The translations under genes and the position numbers were made by a program. Positions 43,432-52,284 of a DNA stretch of 64,000 nt are shown here, in pieces (the stretch's first letter is position 1; every line of letters starts with the position of its first letter). The stretch covers positions 1-64,000 of the forward strand of contig NZ_WFLI01000023.1 of assembly GCF_009208555.1 (NCBI RefSeq), in the 5' to 3' direction. The notes below the pieces were generated by a model, which did not search any database, was not told the DNA's origin, and was given only the letters and a program-made list of their open reading frames with translations. The DNA is from Janthinobacterium violaceinigrum (GTDB lineage Bacteria; Pseudomonadota; Gammaproteobacteria; Burkholderiales; Burkholderiaceae_D).

Positions 43432-44606
43432 CAGCGCAGCTTCAAGGTGGTCAGGCCGAGCAGCACCAGCATCATGGTGATGATCCAGAAACGCACGACA
43501 ACCTGCGTCTCTTTCCAGCCTTTTTGTTCGAAATGGTGGTGCAGTGGCGCCATCAGGAAGACGCGGCGGCCCGCGCCATAGCGTTTCTTGGTGTATTTGA
43601 ACCAGACGACCTGGATGATCACGGACAGCGTTTCGACGACGAAGATGCCGCCCATGATGAACAGGACGATTTCCTGGCGCACGATGACGGCGATGGTGCC
43701 CAGTGCGCCGCCCAGCGCCAGTGCGCCCACGTCGCCCATGAAGACCTTGGCGGGGTGCGTGTTATACCAGAGGAAGGCCAGGCCGGAACCGGCCAGCGCG
43801 CCGCAGAAGATCACCAGTTCGCCGGCGCCCGGAATGTGCGGGATGAACAGGTAGCGCGCATACGTGGCGTTGCCCGTCAGGTAGGCGAACAGGCCCAGGG
43901 CCGTGCCCACCATCACGGTCGGCATGATGGCCAGGCCATCGAGGCCGTCCGTGAAGTTGACGGCGTTGCTGGTGCCGACAATGACGCAGTAGGTCAGCGC
44001 GATGAAGCCCCACACGCCCAGCGGATAGCTGATGGTCTTGAAGAACGGGACGATCAGGTCGGCCTTCGGCGGCAGGTCCATGGCAAAGCCGGACTGCACC
44101 CAGGCGTAGATCAGGTTCCACACGTGGCCCGTGTCCGGTTCCGACACGGAGACGGAAAACGCCAGGTAGAAGGCGGCGACGATGCCGATCAGCGACTGCC
44201 AGAAGTATTTTTCGCGCGAGCGCATGCCTTCCGGGTCCTGGTGCACCACCTTGCGGTAGTCGTCGGCCCAGCCGACGGCGCCAAAGCCCAGGGTGACGAT
44301 CAGCACGGGCCAGATGAAGCGGTTCGACAGGTCGGCCCACAGCAGGGTGGAAATGCCGATGGCGATGAGGATCAGCACGCCGCCCATGGTGGGCGTGCCG
44401 TGTTTTTTCAGATGCGTCTGCGGGCCGTCCGTGCGCACGGCCTGGCCGACCTTCATGCGCGTGAGCATACGGATCACGGCGGGACCGGCGCACAGGCCGA
44501 TCAAAATCGCCGTCAACGTGGCGAACACGGCGCGGAAAGTGATGAAGTTAAAGACCCGCAATGGGCCAATGTCGTCCTGGAAATAATGAGCGAGCCAGAG
44601 CAGCAT
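43431..44606 (-). CDS. mraY: Phospho-MurNAc-pentapeptide translocase MraY
   Basis: The integral membrane enzyme attaches the MurNAc-pentapeptide phosphate to undecaprenyl phosphate, forming lipid I. The 391-residue protein has ten hydrophobic helices, KKHGTPTMGGVLIL near 67, GWADDYRKVVHQDPEG near 113 (with conserved Asp-Asp), VNFTDGLDGLAIMPT near 222 and the HHHFEQKGWKETQVVVRFW stretch near 360. Its start lies two bases after the murF stop. Confidence 0.98.
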   Translation of the reverse strand: MLLWLAHYFQDDIGPLRVFNFITFRAVFATLTAILIGLCAGPAVIRMLTRMKVGQAVRTDGPQTHLKKHGTPTMGGVLILIAIGISTLLWADLSNRFIWPVLIVTLGFGAVGWADDYRKVVHQDPEGMRSREKYFWQSLIGIVAAFYLAFSVSVSEPDTGHVWNLIYAWVQSGFAMDLPPKADLIVPFFKTISYPLGVWGFIALTYCVIVGTSNAVNFTDGLDGLAIMPTVMVGTALGLFAYLTGNATYARYLFIPHIPGAGELVIFCGALAGSGLAFLWYNTHPAKVFMGDVGALALGGALGTIAVIVRQEIVLFIMGGIFVVETLSVIIQVVWFKYTKKRYGAGRRVFLMAPLHHHFEQKGWKETQVVVRFWIITMMLVLLGLTTLKLR

Positions 44607-44608
44607 GA

Positions 44609-46081
44609 TTAGTGAGCTTCCTTGTTATTGTTGTTTGAACCAATCAAATGCTGCACGGCCCGTTCCATTTTCATGAAGCGGGAGCCCTTGATTAATACTG
44701 TTGCATCCGAACGGCCGGACAAATGCGCATCGAGCGCCGCCAGCAAACCGTCGAACTGTTCGAAATACTCCACGACCGTGCCTGATTCCTGGCTGGCGGC
44801 TGCCTGCGCCGCATTCACCAGATGGCGCGCCAGGCCGCCCGTCGCCAGCACGTGTTCGATGCCTTTGGCGGCGGCGTAGGCGCCGATCTCTTCGTGGAAC
44901 TGCTGTCCCTGCGTACCGACTTCGCCCATCTCGCCCAGCACCAGGATGCGCGGTGCCGCGGCCTGAGCCAACACATCGATGGCCGCGCGCGCCGAATCCG
45001 GATTGGCGTTGTAGGTGTCGTCGATGATGGTGGCGCCGTTGGCGGCACGTTTTTTCTGCAGGCGGCCGTTCACGGGCGCGAACGCCTCCAGGCCCTGCTT
45101 GATATGTTCGATGGCGATGCCGGCGCCAACGGCGCATGCCGCCGCCGCCAGCGCATTGCGCACATTATGGTCGCCGGCCGCCTGCAGGCCGACGAAGAAC
45201 TGGCGCAAGCTGCCATCGGGCGCGTGCACGCTGACGAACATGTCGCTGCCAAAATCCTCGGCGACGCGGTGCGTGCAGCTGACGTCGGCCTCTTTCGACA
45301 GGCCGAACGTGATGACGGCGCGTGCACCGGCCAGTTCGCGCCACAGCGCCGTGAATTCATCGCCGTGCGGGAAGACGGCGATGCCGTCTTCGGCCAGGGC
45401 CTCCAGCGCGGCGCCATTCTCGCGCGCCACCGCTTCCACCGTGTGCATGAATTCCTGGTGCTCGCGCTGCGCATTGTTGACCATCGCCAGGGTCGGCGCG
45501 GCAATCGCCGCCAGGCGGGCGATCTCGCCCGGATGGTTCATGCCCATCTCGATGACGGCCGCCTTGTGCTGTTTGCTCAGGCGGAACAGGGTCAATGGCA
45601 CGCCGATTTCATTATTCAGGTTGCCGCGCGTGGCCAGGCGCGCCTCTTCGCCAAAGGCCGCCGCCAGGATCGAGGAAATCATCTCCTTGACGGTGGTCTT
45701 GCCATTGCTGCCGGTGACGCCGATGACGGGCAGGCTGAAACGGCGGCGCCAGTGGTTGGCGATGCGGCCCAGCGCCGCCAGGGTATCGGCGACCACGATG
45801 GCGGGCACCGTGCTGCTGTCCCAGCCTTCGGGCAGGCGTTCGACCACCACGGCGGCGACGCCGCTGGCGGCCACCTGCTCCAGAAAATCGTGGGCGTCGA
45901 AACTCTCGCCGCGCAGGGCCACGAACAGCGAGCCGGCCTGCGCGCTGCGGCTGTCGGTGGACACGCCGGCGAACGCGCGGGCAGCGTCACCCGCCAGCTG
46001 CGCGCCAGGCAAGGCAGGCATCAGTTCGGCCAGGGTCGCATGCATGAGGTGGTCAATGCGGTGGTCAATGAGCTGTGCCAT
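44609..46081 (-). CDS. murF: UDP-MurNAc-tripeptide--D-alanyl-D-alanine ligase
   Basis: MurF adds the D-Ala-D-Ala dipeptide made by DdlB to complete the UDP-MurNAc pentapeptide. The protein is 490 residues, with VSTDSRSAQAGSLFVALRGE near 40, ATP-binding VIGVTGSNGKTTVKEMISS near 118, VIEMGMNHPGEIARLAAIA near 170 and IIDDTYNANPDSARAAIDVL near 348. It overlaps murE by one base. Confidence 0.97.
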   Translation of the reverse strand: MAQLIDHRIDHLMHATLAELMPALPGAQLAGDAARAFAGVSTDSRSAQAGSLFVALRGESFDAHDFLEQVAASGVAAVVVERLPEGWDSSTVPAIVVADTLAALGRIANHWRRRFSLPVIGVTGSNGKTTVKEMISSILAAAFGEEARLATRGNLNNEIGVPLTLFRLSKQHKAAVIEMGMNHPGEIARLAAIAAPTLAMVNNAQREHQEFMHTVEAVARENGAALEALAEDGIAVFPHGDEFTALWRELAGARAVITFGLSKEADVSCTHRVAEDFGSDMFVSVHAPDGSLRQFFVGLQAAGDHNVRNALAAAACAVGAGIAIEHIKQGLEAFAPVNGRLQKKRAANGATIIDDTYNANPDSARAAIDVLAQAAAPRILVLGEMGEVGTQGQQFHEEIGAYAAAKGIEHVLATGGLARHLVNAAQAAASQESGTVVEYFEQFDGLLAALDAHLSGRSDATVLIKGSRFMKMERAVQHLIGSNNNNKEAH

Positions 46082-47601
46082 CAGTTCGTCCTCATCATCG
46101 TCAGGCGCGCGGACAAGGCCAGTTGCGCATGGTCGGCATCGGAGAACGGCAGTTTCTTGCCCTTGATTTCCTGGTACGGCTCATGACCCTTGCCCGCCAG
46201 CAGGATCACGTCCGGCTTGGCGGCGTGCTTGATGGCCGACAGGATCGCGGCGGCACGGTCTTCGATGGCCTGCGGCTGCGGGCCATCGGCACGCATGCCG
46301 GCGACGATCTGCGCGATGATGGCGTGCGGATCTTCGCTGCGCGGATTGTCGCTGGTGACCAGCACGTGATCGGCCAGCTGCGCGATGGCGCCCATCTGCG
46401 GACGCTTGCCCGGATCGCGGTCGCCGCCGCAGCCAAACACGCACCACAGCTGGCCGCCCCGTTCCTGCGCCACCTGGCGCAAGGCGGACAGGGTTTTTTC
46501 CAGGGCGTCCGGCGTGTGCGCGTAGTCGATGACAACCATCGGAGCTTCCTGGCCGCCCACCTGCTGCATGCGGCCCGGGGCCGGCTGCAGGGATTCGATG
46601 CCGTCGATGGCGGCGCGCAGGCCGGTGCCGTGCGCCAGCAAGGCGCCCAGCACGGCCAGCGCATTGCTGATATTGAAATGGCCCACCAGCTGCGTCTTGA
46701 TCAGCGCCACGCCCAGCGCGCATTCCAGGTGGAAGTCGGTGCCGGCATTGCGGCTGCGGAACTGGCTGGCGCGCAGCATCAGCACGCCCGGCAAATCGGG
46801 CAAGGCCGCGGCATCCTGCAGGGTGTAACCGATGACCGGATATTCGCCTGCCAGTTTACCGTCCACATGGCGGACCAGGCGCAAGCCCATCGGGTCGTCC
46901 AGGTTGATGACGGCCGTTTTCAGGCCGGGCCAGTCGAACAGCTTGACTTTGGCTGCCTCGTAGGCTGCCATGTCGCCATGGTAGTCGAGGTGGTCGCGCG
47001 TCAGATTGGTAAACATGGCGACATCGAAATGCATGCCGGCCGCGCGTTCCTGGTCCAGGCCGATCGACGACACTTCGATGGCAACGGCCTTGGCGCCGGC
47101 ATCGCGCATGGCGGCCAGCTTGCGCGCCAGCAGCACCGCATCGGGCGTGGTGTAGCCGGTCACGTCGAATTCGATGGCGCCGCGCGGCTTGCACAGGCCC
47201 ACGCCCAGGGTGCCGATGACGGACGAGGTTTCGCCCAGGCGCGCCAGGGCTTGCCCCAGCCACAGCGCGCACGAGGTCTTGCCGTTCGTGCCCGTGACGC
47301 CGGCGCTGAACATGGCGCTGTCGGGCATGTCGTAAACAGCATGCGCCACGGGGCCAGCCAGGCGTTTCAGGTCGCCGACCAGCAGATGCGGCACAGTCCA
47401 TGCGGCGTTCCATTCAACGGCGTCATGCACGATGGCAGCGGCGCCCTGCTCGATGGCGGCGTCGATGAAATGGGTGGCGTCCGCATACGCGAAAAACACG
47501 TCGCCGCGCTGCACGCGGCGCGAGTCGGACGTCAGCTGCCCGGACGGGGCAGCCGCTTTGATCCACAAACTGATGTCTTGTATGGTCATGAGTGACTTCA
47601 C
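46081..47601 (-). CDS. murE: UDP-MurNAc-L-Ala-D-Glu--2,6-diaminopimelate ligase
   Basis: MurE adds meso-diaminopimelate, as shown by the specificity motif DNPRSEDP near residue 408. The 506-residue protein has LTSDSRRVQRGDVFFAYADA near 23, VTGTNGKTSCALWLGQ near 111 and EVSSIGLDQERAAGMHFD near 174. The GTG at 47601 is taken because GGAGG lies four bases upstream. The ATG four codons later lies about 16 bases from that site and is less likely. It overlaps the ftsI stop. Confidence 0.95.
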   Translation of the reverse strand: MKSLMTIQDISLWIKAAAPSGQLTSDSRRVQRGDVFFAYADATHFIDAAIEQGAAAIVHDAVEWNAAWTVPHLLVGDLKRLAGPVAHAVYDMPDSAMFSAGVTGTNGKTSCALWLGQALARLGETSSVIGTLGVGLCKPRGAIEFDVTGYTTPDAVLLARKLAAMRDAGAKAVAIEVSSIGLDQERAAGMHFDVAMFTNLTRDHLDYHGDMAAYEAAKVKLFDWPGLKTAVINLDDPMGLRLVRHVDGKLAGEYPVIGYTLQDAAALPDLPGVLMLRASQFRSRNAGTDFHLECALGVALIKTQLVGHFNISNALAVLGALLAHGTGLRAAIDGIESLQPAPGRMQQVGGQEAPMVVIDYAHTPDALEKTLSALRQVAQERGGQLWCVFGCGGDRDPGKRPQMGAIAQLADHVLVTSDNPRSEDPHAIIAQIVAGMRADGPQPQAIEDRAAAILSAIKHAAKPDVILLAGKGHEPYQEIKGKKLPFSDADHAQLALSARLTMMRTN

Positions 47602-49376
47602 ATGGCCTCCGGACCGGCATTGGCCGGGACCACGATTTCGGTAACGGAGGAATCGGGCGGTACGTTCATCGCGCGCAGCGCGTTGGTCGCAATCGCCGCG
47701 AAAGCGGGAGCGGCAACCTGGCCGCCATAGTGGGCAGGGCCGGTCGGTTCATCGATCATCACGGCAATGATGAAGCGCGGCGCCGACATCGGCACCATGC
47801 CCACGAACGAGCCGATATATTTGCGCGGCATCGCATAGCGGCCGTTTTCCACTTTATACGCGGTACCCGTCTTGCCGCCCACGCGGTAGCCGGCGACCTG
47901 CGCGCGCTTGGCCGAGCCGTGCGCGCCGGAGACCACCAGTTCCAGCATGGCGCGCATTTCGGCGGCCGTCTTCGGCTTGATCACCTGCTGGCCCACGGGC
48001 AGCTCATTGACCTTCTGGAACGACAGGGGAATCGTGTCGCCATCGCGCGCGAACATCATGTAGGAGCGCGCCAGCTGGATCAGCGAGACGGAAATGCCGT
48101 TACCGTAGCTCATGGTCGCCTGTTCCACCGGACGCCACGATTTATACGGACGCACGCGGCCGGCCACGGCGCCGGGGAAACCCCATTTCGGCTGCTGGCC
48201 GAAGCCCACCTTGGTAAACATTTCCCACATTTCCTGCGATGGCATGCCCAGCGCGATCTTCGAGGTGCCGATGTTCGACGACATCTCGATGATTTCGGAG
48301 ACATTGATCACGCCGTGCGGCTTGGTATCGGTAATCGTGCGGTCGGCGATGGTGTAGCGGCCCGGCCCCGTGTCGATCAGGGTGCCCGGCTTGACCCGGC
48401 CCGTGTCGAGCGCCAGCGATACCGTGATCGGCTTCAGGGTCGAACCCGGCTCGAACGTGTCGGTCATGACGCGGTTGCGCAGCTGCTGGCCCGTGAGCTT
48501 GCGGCGGTCGTTCGGGTCGTAGCTGGGGTAATTGGCCAGGGCCAGCACTTCGCCCGTGTGCACGTCGAGCACCACGGCGCCGCCGGCCTTCGCATTGAAT
48601 TTTTCCACCGCTTCCTTCAGCTGCGTGAAGGCGATGTACTGGATCTTGCTGTCGACCGACAGGGTCAGGTCCTTGCCGTCGTGCGGTTCGTGGATGAAAC
48701 CGATGTCTTCGACGATGTGGCCCAGGCGGTCCTTGATCACGCGGCGGCTGCCGGTGGTGCCGACGAGGGTTTTCTGCTGCGCCAGCTCCATGCTTTCCTG
48801 GCCCACGTCTTCCACGTTGGTAAAGCCCACCACGTGGGTCATCACTTCGCCCTGTGGATAAAAGCGCTTGTATTCCTTGCGTTCGTCGATGCCGTCGATG
48901 CCCAGCTTGGAGATCTTGTCGGCCACGTCCATCTCGACCTGGCGTTTCAGGTAAACGAAGCTGCGGTCCGAATCGAGCTTCTTGCGCAATTCGTTGACGT
49001 TCATTTCCAGCAGGCCGGCCAGCGCATTGATTTTCTCGGGCGAGGCCTGCAGCACGTCGTCGGGAATCGCCCAGATGGCCTTCACGGGCACGGACGACGC
49101 GAGCACCTGGCCGTTGCGGTCGGTGATCTTGCCGCGCGTGGCCGGCAGTTCCAGGGTGCGCTCGTAGCGCGCCTTGCCCTGCTTTTGCAAAAACTGCGTC
49201 GACACGCCCTGCAGCCACAGGGCGCGCGCGCCCAGGCCGGCGAAAGCGAAGAACAGCAGGAACAGCACGACGCGCGAACGCCAGACGGGCAGGCGCACTG
49301 CCAGTACGGGGTTCTTCGAGAATGGCACGCCTTTCGATGCTGCCACCCGGCCGTTGCTGTTACCGCCCAACTTCAT
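47598..49376 (-). CDS. ftsI: Septal peptidoglycan transpeptidase FtsI (PBP3)
   Basis: The septal cross-linking enzyme works with FtsW. The 592-residue protein has a short cytoplasmic N-terminus, one membrane helix (VVLFLLFFAFAGLGARAL near 36), the PBP dimer domain (RGKITDRNGQVLASSVPVKAIW near 81) and a transpeptidase domain. That domain has the active-site serine in EPGSTLKPITV near 301, SSN in IIEMSSNIGTSKIA near 356 and KTGT in VGGKTGTAYKVENG near 495. Overlaps ftsL by one base. Confidence 0.98.
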   Translation of the reverse strand: MKLGGNSNGRVAASKGVPFSKNPVLAVRLPVWRSRVVLFLLFFAFAGLGARALWLQGVSTQFLQKQGKARYERTLELPATRGKITDRNGQVLASSVPVKAIWAIPDDVLQASPEKINALAGLLEMNVNELRKKLDSDRSFVYLKRQVEMDVADKISKLGIDGIDERKEYKRFYPQGEVMTHVVGFTNVEDVGQESMELAQQKTLVGTTGSRRVIKDRLGHIVEDIGFIHEPHDGKDLTLSVDSKIQYIAFTQLKEAVEKFNAKAGGAVVLDVHTGEVLALANYPSYDPNDRRKLTGQQLRNRVMTDTFEPGSTLKPITVSLALDTGRVKPGTLIDTGPGRYTIADRTITDTKPHGVINVSEIIEMSSNIGTSKIALGMPSQEMWEMFTKVGFGQQPKWGFPGAVAGRVRPYKSWRPVEQATMSYGNGISVSLIQLARSYMMFARDGDTIPLSFQKVNELPVGQQVIKPKTAAEMRAMLELVVSGAHGSAKRAQVAGYRVGGKTGTAYKVENGRYAMPRKYIGSFVGMVPMSAPRFIIAVMIDEPTGPAHYGGQVAAPAFAAIATNALRAMNVPPDSSVTEIVVPANAGPEAM

Positions 49377-49645
49377 TATTCGCCCTCCGTCAGGTATTGC
49401 GTCCGTGCCGCCGTCAACGGCGTCATGCTCAGGTCGCGCCGTGCAATCGCCTCGATGCGTTCATGCTTGCCCAGGGTCGACTGGTCCAGCTGCAGCTGCG
49501 CCCAGTCGATGTCGAGCTGGCGCGACAGCGCTTGCGCGCGTTCCAGGTCGATCAGCAGGTGGCGCGACTGGTATTGCGCATTCACCAGCGACAGGCCGCA
49601 GCACACCAGCAGGGCCGACAGCACGACACACAGCTTGCCAGTCAT
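49376..49645 (-). CDS. ftsL: Cell division protein FtsL
   Basis: Small bitopic divisome protein (89 residues): membrane helix KLCVVLSALLVCCGLSLVNA near residues 4-23, then a periplasmic coiled-coil-like helix (LLIDLERAQALSRQLDIDWA, QLQLDQSTLGKHERIEAIA). With FtsB and FtsQ it controls the FtsWI activity. It overlaps rsmH (ATGA) and ftsI. Sequence identity in this family is low, so position and topology carry the call. Confidence 0.92.
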   Translation of the reverse strand: MTGKLCVVLSALLVCCGLSLVNAQYQSRHLLIDLERAQALSRQLDIDWAQLQLDQSTLGKHERIEAIARRDLSMTPLTAARTQYLTEGE

Positions 49646-50619
49646 CGGGCGCCGCCATGTGCAGGGGCGGCCAACGGCAGGCGCTGCGCCACGCGCATCA
49701 CGGCCGAACGCGAGCGGGGATTACCCTCGATCTCGGCGTCGGACGGCTTCATCTTCGAAATCAGCTTCATTTCCGGCTGCGGCAAGTCCACCGCGCGGAT
49801 CGGCAGGCGGCGGTCAGGCTGCTCCACGTTCGCCTTCGAGGCGAAGAAGCGCTTGACCATGCGGTCTTCGAGCGAATGAAAACTGATCACGGCCATGCGC
49901 GCGCCGGGCGCCAGGCAGGCATAGGCCTGGTTCAGACCGATCTCGAGATCCTCGAGCTCTTTGTTAATGAAAATGCGTATGGCCTGAAAGGTGCGGGTAG
50001 CGGGGTCCTTACCCTTCTCGCGGGTCTTGACGGCGCCTGCCACGATGCCGGCAAGCTGTCGTGTGCTTGAAATTGGCTGGACTGCCCGGCCAGCAACAAT
50101 CGCCTTTGCAATCTGAAAAGCAAACCGTTCTTCCCCATAATCGCGTATCACTTTCTCTAAATTCTGCTCGGTTTCCACCGCCAGCCATTCGGCCGCGGAG
50201 ATGCCGCGCGTGGTATCCATGCGCATGTCCAGCGGTCCGTCGTTGCGGAAGCTGAAACCGCGCGCCGCGTCGTCGACCTGCGGCGACGAGATGCCCAGGT
50301 CGAGCAGGATGCCGTCCACTTGCTGCACGCCGCGCGCGGCCAGACTGGCCGTCATGGTGGCAAAGCTGTCATGGACGATTTCAAAGCGGGAGTCGCCGAT
50401 CTGTTCTGCCGTGGCGATCGCCTGCAAATCCTTGTCGAAGCCGATCAGGCGCGCATCGGCGGCCAGGCGCGACAGGATCAAGCGGCTATGGCCGCCGCGG
50501 CCAAACGTGCCGTCGACGTAAACGCCATGCGCGCGGTCGCCCGTCAGGTCGAGCGCATCGACCGCTTCATCGAGCAGCACCGTGCGATGCTGAAATTCCG
50601 GCACCGTGAGTTGTGTCAT
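49642..50619 (-). CDS. rsmH: 16S rRNA m4C1402 methyltransferase RsmH
   Basis: RsmH (MraW) methylates N4 of C1402 in the decoding centre. The 325-residue protein starts with HRTVLLDEAVDALDL, has VYVDGTFGRGGHSRLILSRL near 34, LIGFDKDLQAIATAEQIG near 58 and DGILLDLGISSPQVDDAARG near 100. It ends with EGNPRSRSAVMRVAQRL. Nine bases separate it from mraZ. It is the second gene of the dcw cluster. Confidence 0.97.
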   Translation of the reverse strand: MTQLTVPEFQHRTVLLDEAVDALDLTGDRAHGVYVDGTFGRGGHSRLILSRLAADARLIGFDKDLQAIATAEQIGDSRFEIVHDSFATMTASLAARGVQQVDGILLDLGISSPQVDDAARGFSFRNDGPLDMRMDTTRGISAAEWLAVETEQNLEKVIRDYGEERFAFQIAKAIVAGRAVQPISSTRQLAGIVAGAVKTREKGKDPATRTFQAIRIFINKELEDLEIGLNQAYACLAPGARMAVISFHSLEDRMVKRFFASKANVEQPDRRLPIRAVDLPQPEMKLISKMKPSDAEIEGNPRSRSAVMRVAQRLPLAAPAHGGAR

Positions 50620-50628
50620 TACGGAGCC

Positions 50629-51057
50629 TTAGAAAGAAAAATTGGAAAGTACATCGGGGGTGCCGGCATCGATCGCCTGCTGTTCTTTGTCGGCCAACTT
50701 GGCGGCATCCCATATTTCAAAGTGACTGCCCATGCCGATCATCATGACTTCGCGCGCCAGTCCCACGGCGTTGCGCAATTCAGGCGAGATCAGCACGCGG
50801 CCGGCCGAGTCCAGCTCGACGTCCACGGCGTTGCCAAGGAAGATGCGCTGCCAGGCGCGCGCCGACATGGGCCAGGCGGCGATTTGCTGGCGGTGGCTTT
50901 CCCACACGGGACGGGGGAAAAACAGCAGGCAGCCATCGGGGTGTTTGGTCAGGGTCAAACGGCCTTCGCATTGGATCGCCAGCGCGTCACGGTGCTTGGC
51001 AGGGATAGACATCCTGCCTTTGGCATCGAGATTGATTGCGGACGCGCCTTGAAACAC
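50629..51057 (-). CDS. mraZ: Transcriptional regulator MraZ
   Basis: MraZ is a ring-forming DNA-binding protein with two SpoVT/AbrB-like domains that represses the dcw promoter in E. coli. The 142-residue protein has AINLDAKGRMSIPAKHRDAL near residue 7 and the second repeat VELDSAGRVLISPELRNAVGL near 79. FFPRPVWESHRQQIAAWPM lies near 46. It is the first dcw gene. Four repeated boxes lie immediately upstream, so autoregulation is predicted. Confidence 0.97.
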   Translation of the reverse strand: MFQGASAINLDAKGRMSIPAKHRDALAIQCEGRLTLTKHPDGCLLFFPRPVWESHRQQIAAWPMSARAWQRIFLGNAVDVELDSAGRVLISPELRNAVGLAREVMMIGMGSHFEIWDAAKLADKEQQAIDAGTPDVLSNFSF

Positions 51058-51118
51058 GGAAGACCTTTTTTGAGCTTGGGTTGCGACGCTTGCGCATCAT
51101 GATGAAAAGGGAAAATTT

Positions 51119-51153
51119 CCCACAAAAACACACTTTTTCACACAGTTGCCCAC
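51119..51153 (-). promoter_or_regulatory. MraZ operator: four direct repeats, 10-base period
   Basis: On the minus strand GTGGG, GTGTG, GTGTG and GTGGG occur with exactly five bases between consecutive units (51153-51149, 51143-51139, 51133-51129, 51123-51119). This matches the known MraZ-box architecture (TGGG with N5 spacers in E. coli). The first unit abuts and overlaps the -10, so binding would block RNA polymerase. Confidence 0.88.
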
Positions 51154-51180
51154 TTTAGAGGAAGCAAAGATAGTGGTCAA
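51152..51180 (-). promoter_or_regulatory. dcw cluster promoter (Pmra-like)
   Basis: Minus strand: -35 TTGACC (51180-51175), a 17-base spacer, and -10 TAAAGT (51157-51152). The last base pairs overlap the first MraZ box. It would produce a leader of about 85 bases ahead of mraZ. Start point near 51145. Confidence 0.75.
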
Positions 51181-51580
51181 GCGGTTTCCGATTGGCAAAA
51201 CAGGAATTTTATTAATGAAATTAAGGACTTAGCGCATATCGTTGAAGGAGTCTCAAATAAAAATATATCGATAAATTAGATACTTATGAAAGATAGTGAA
51301 TGTGCTACCTCATCTGCACACATGTGTTTTCCTACCGTAAACATCGAAAAAAACGAAATCGAAAAATTGAATTTTTTACAGTTAGTTGACACATGACAAT
51401 ACTTTCGTCATCCAGACACAACAGCAATCATCGCCCGCAAAAGACTTGGTTTCAGGCAAAGAAAAATCCTCTGTGCCGCTTACCGCCCCTGTTTTCCGGG
51501 CCTGGCCTGCGCTGGAAAAACTATTTTTGCAATGCAGCAATTAATTAGAATGAAGAAACTTTAACCAATTGTTCACTTTT
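51181..51580. other. AT-rich gene-free interval upstream of the dcw promoter
   Basis: About 400 bases with clearly lower GC than the surroundings, including long A- and T-rich runs (for example AAAATATATCG near 51260 and TTGAATTTTTTACAG near 51367). I see no credible gene. Such DNA may be a bent upstream activation region for the dcw or rnpB promoters. A perfect palindrome follows at 51581. Confidence 0.5.
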
Positions 51581-51596
51581 AGTTGTATATACAACT
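51581..51596. promoter_or_regulatory. Perfect 16-base palindrome AGTTGTATATACAACT
   Basis: Fully symmetrical sequence 28 bases from the rnpB terminator in a gene-free interval. TTGTATATACAA resembles operator half sites of GntR-type repressors, but no regulator gene is nearby. It may mark a site for a distant regulator. Confidence 0.5.
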
Positions 51597-51623
51597 TTAT
51601 CTTGATTGCTATACTTTTAGAAA

Positions 51624-51651
51624 CAAAAAAAGCCCCGTTGCGGGGGCTTTT
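51624..51651 (-). terminator. Terminator of the RNase P RNA gene
   Basis: AGCCCC and GGGGCT (51631-51636 and 51643-51648) with extra A-T pairs form a stem. On the minus strand it is followed by seven T. It lies downstream of rnpB. On the plus strand four T follow, so some bidirectional action is possible. Confidence 0.85.
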
Positions 51652-51715
51652 GGGTGGCGCGCAGCGGGCAAACCGCTGCGGCCGGTATGCTCCCTGGCAA
51701 GCCAGAAAGCAGGAA

Positions 51716-52058
51716 TTCAAGTGAAGCAGGCCGGTAGGCCGGATTTTGTTACGGCGCCTTCCCTTGCAGGTCGGCGCTATGACAGTCATTCCTCTAGGCG
51801 CCAGATTACTCGGGCGCTCAAGCTTTCTACCCGCACGCTCCGCGAGCAGCATCATCGCGTGCCTATTTGAAATTGCACCAGGTGGAGGTTACCGCGTTTC
51901 ACCGTAACTTAATACGCTCGTCTCTGTGGCCCTATTCCTCGCCTTATACCTTGCGGCTTTCGGCGGACGGCCGTTAACCGTCACCCCGCTCTATGGAGTC
52001 CGGACCTTCCTCCCGCCAGCGCATTGCTGCGCCGGCCAGCGACTGTCTGGCCTGCTTC
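51716..52058 (-). ncRNA. rnpB: RNase P RNA (bacterial type A)
   Basis: This RNA is the catalytic subunit of RNase P, which matures tRNA 5' ends. On the minus strand the 5' end GAAGCAGGCCAGACAGTCGC pairs with the 3' GGCCTGCTTCAC (P1). GAGGAAGGTCCGGACTCCA (CR-I) lies near 52017-51999. Near the 3' end lies CTAGAGGAATGACTGTC (CR-V type), then AAAATCCGGCCTACCGGCCT. Length is about 343 bases, typical. The 3' edge is estimated. Confidence 0.95.
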
Positions 52059-52065
52059 ACCCGCC

Positions 52066-52095
52066 ATTGTACCGCGCCGCAGCATGTTTCTGCAA
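52066..52095 (-). promoter_or_regulatory. rnpB promoter
   Basis: Minus strand: -35 TTGCAG (52095-52090), 18-base spacer, -10 TACAAT (52071-52066). The first base of RNase P RNA follows eight bases downstream, exactly where a start is expected. Confidence 0.7.
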
Positions 52096-52284
52096 AAAGG
52101 CCTGTGCAGGCGCGGCGCGCCCTCGCTGCCGCCCCGGCCCGGGAGATTGTGTAATTCGGTGTCGCCATTTCAAAAGCCGGGTCAAATCGGCTCACATAGA
52201 ATGGGGCAAGCTGCTTGCATGCAAGCGCATGCGTACCGCTTGCCCCATTTCTTTGCCACCCAACTAGAATATAAAGAGCCGAAC

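Noticed and set aside
51583..51870. 95-codon plus-strand and 104-codon minus-strand frames around 51540-51870
   Set aside because: Both run through the rnpB terminator and RNase P RNA and have no coding features.
52024..52284. N-terminal extension of the ThDP enzyme
   Set aside because: It would start inside rnpB and cover its promoter; conserved sequence begins at the ATG at 52285.
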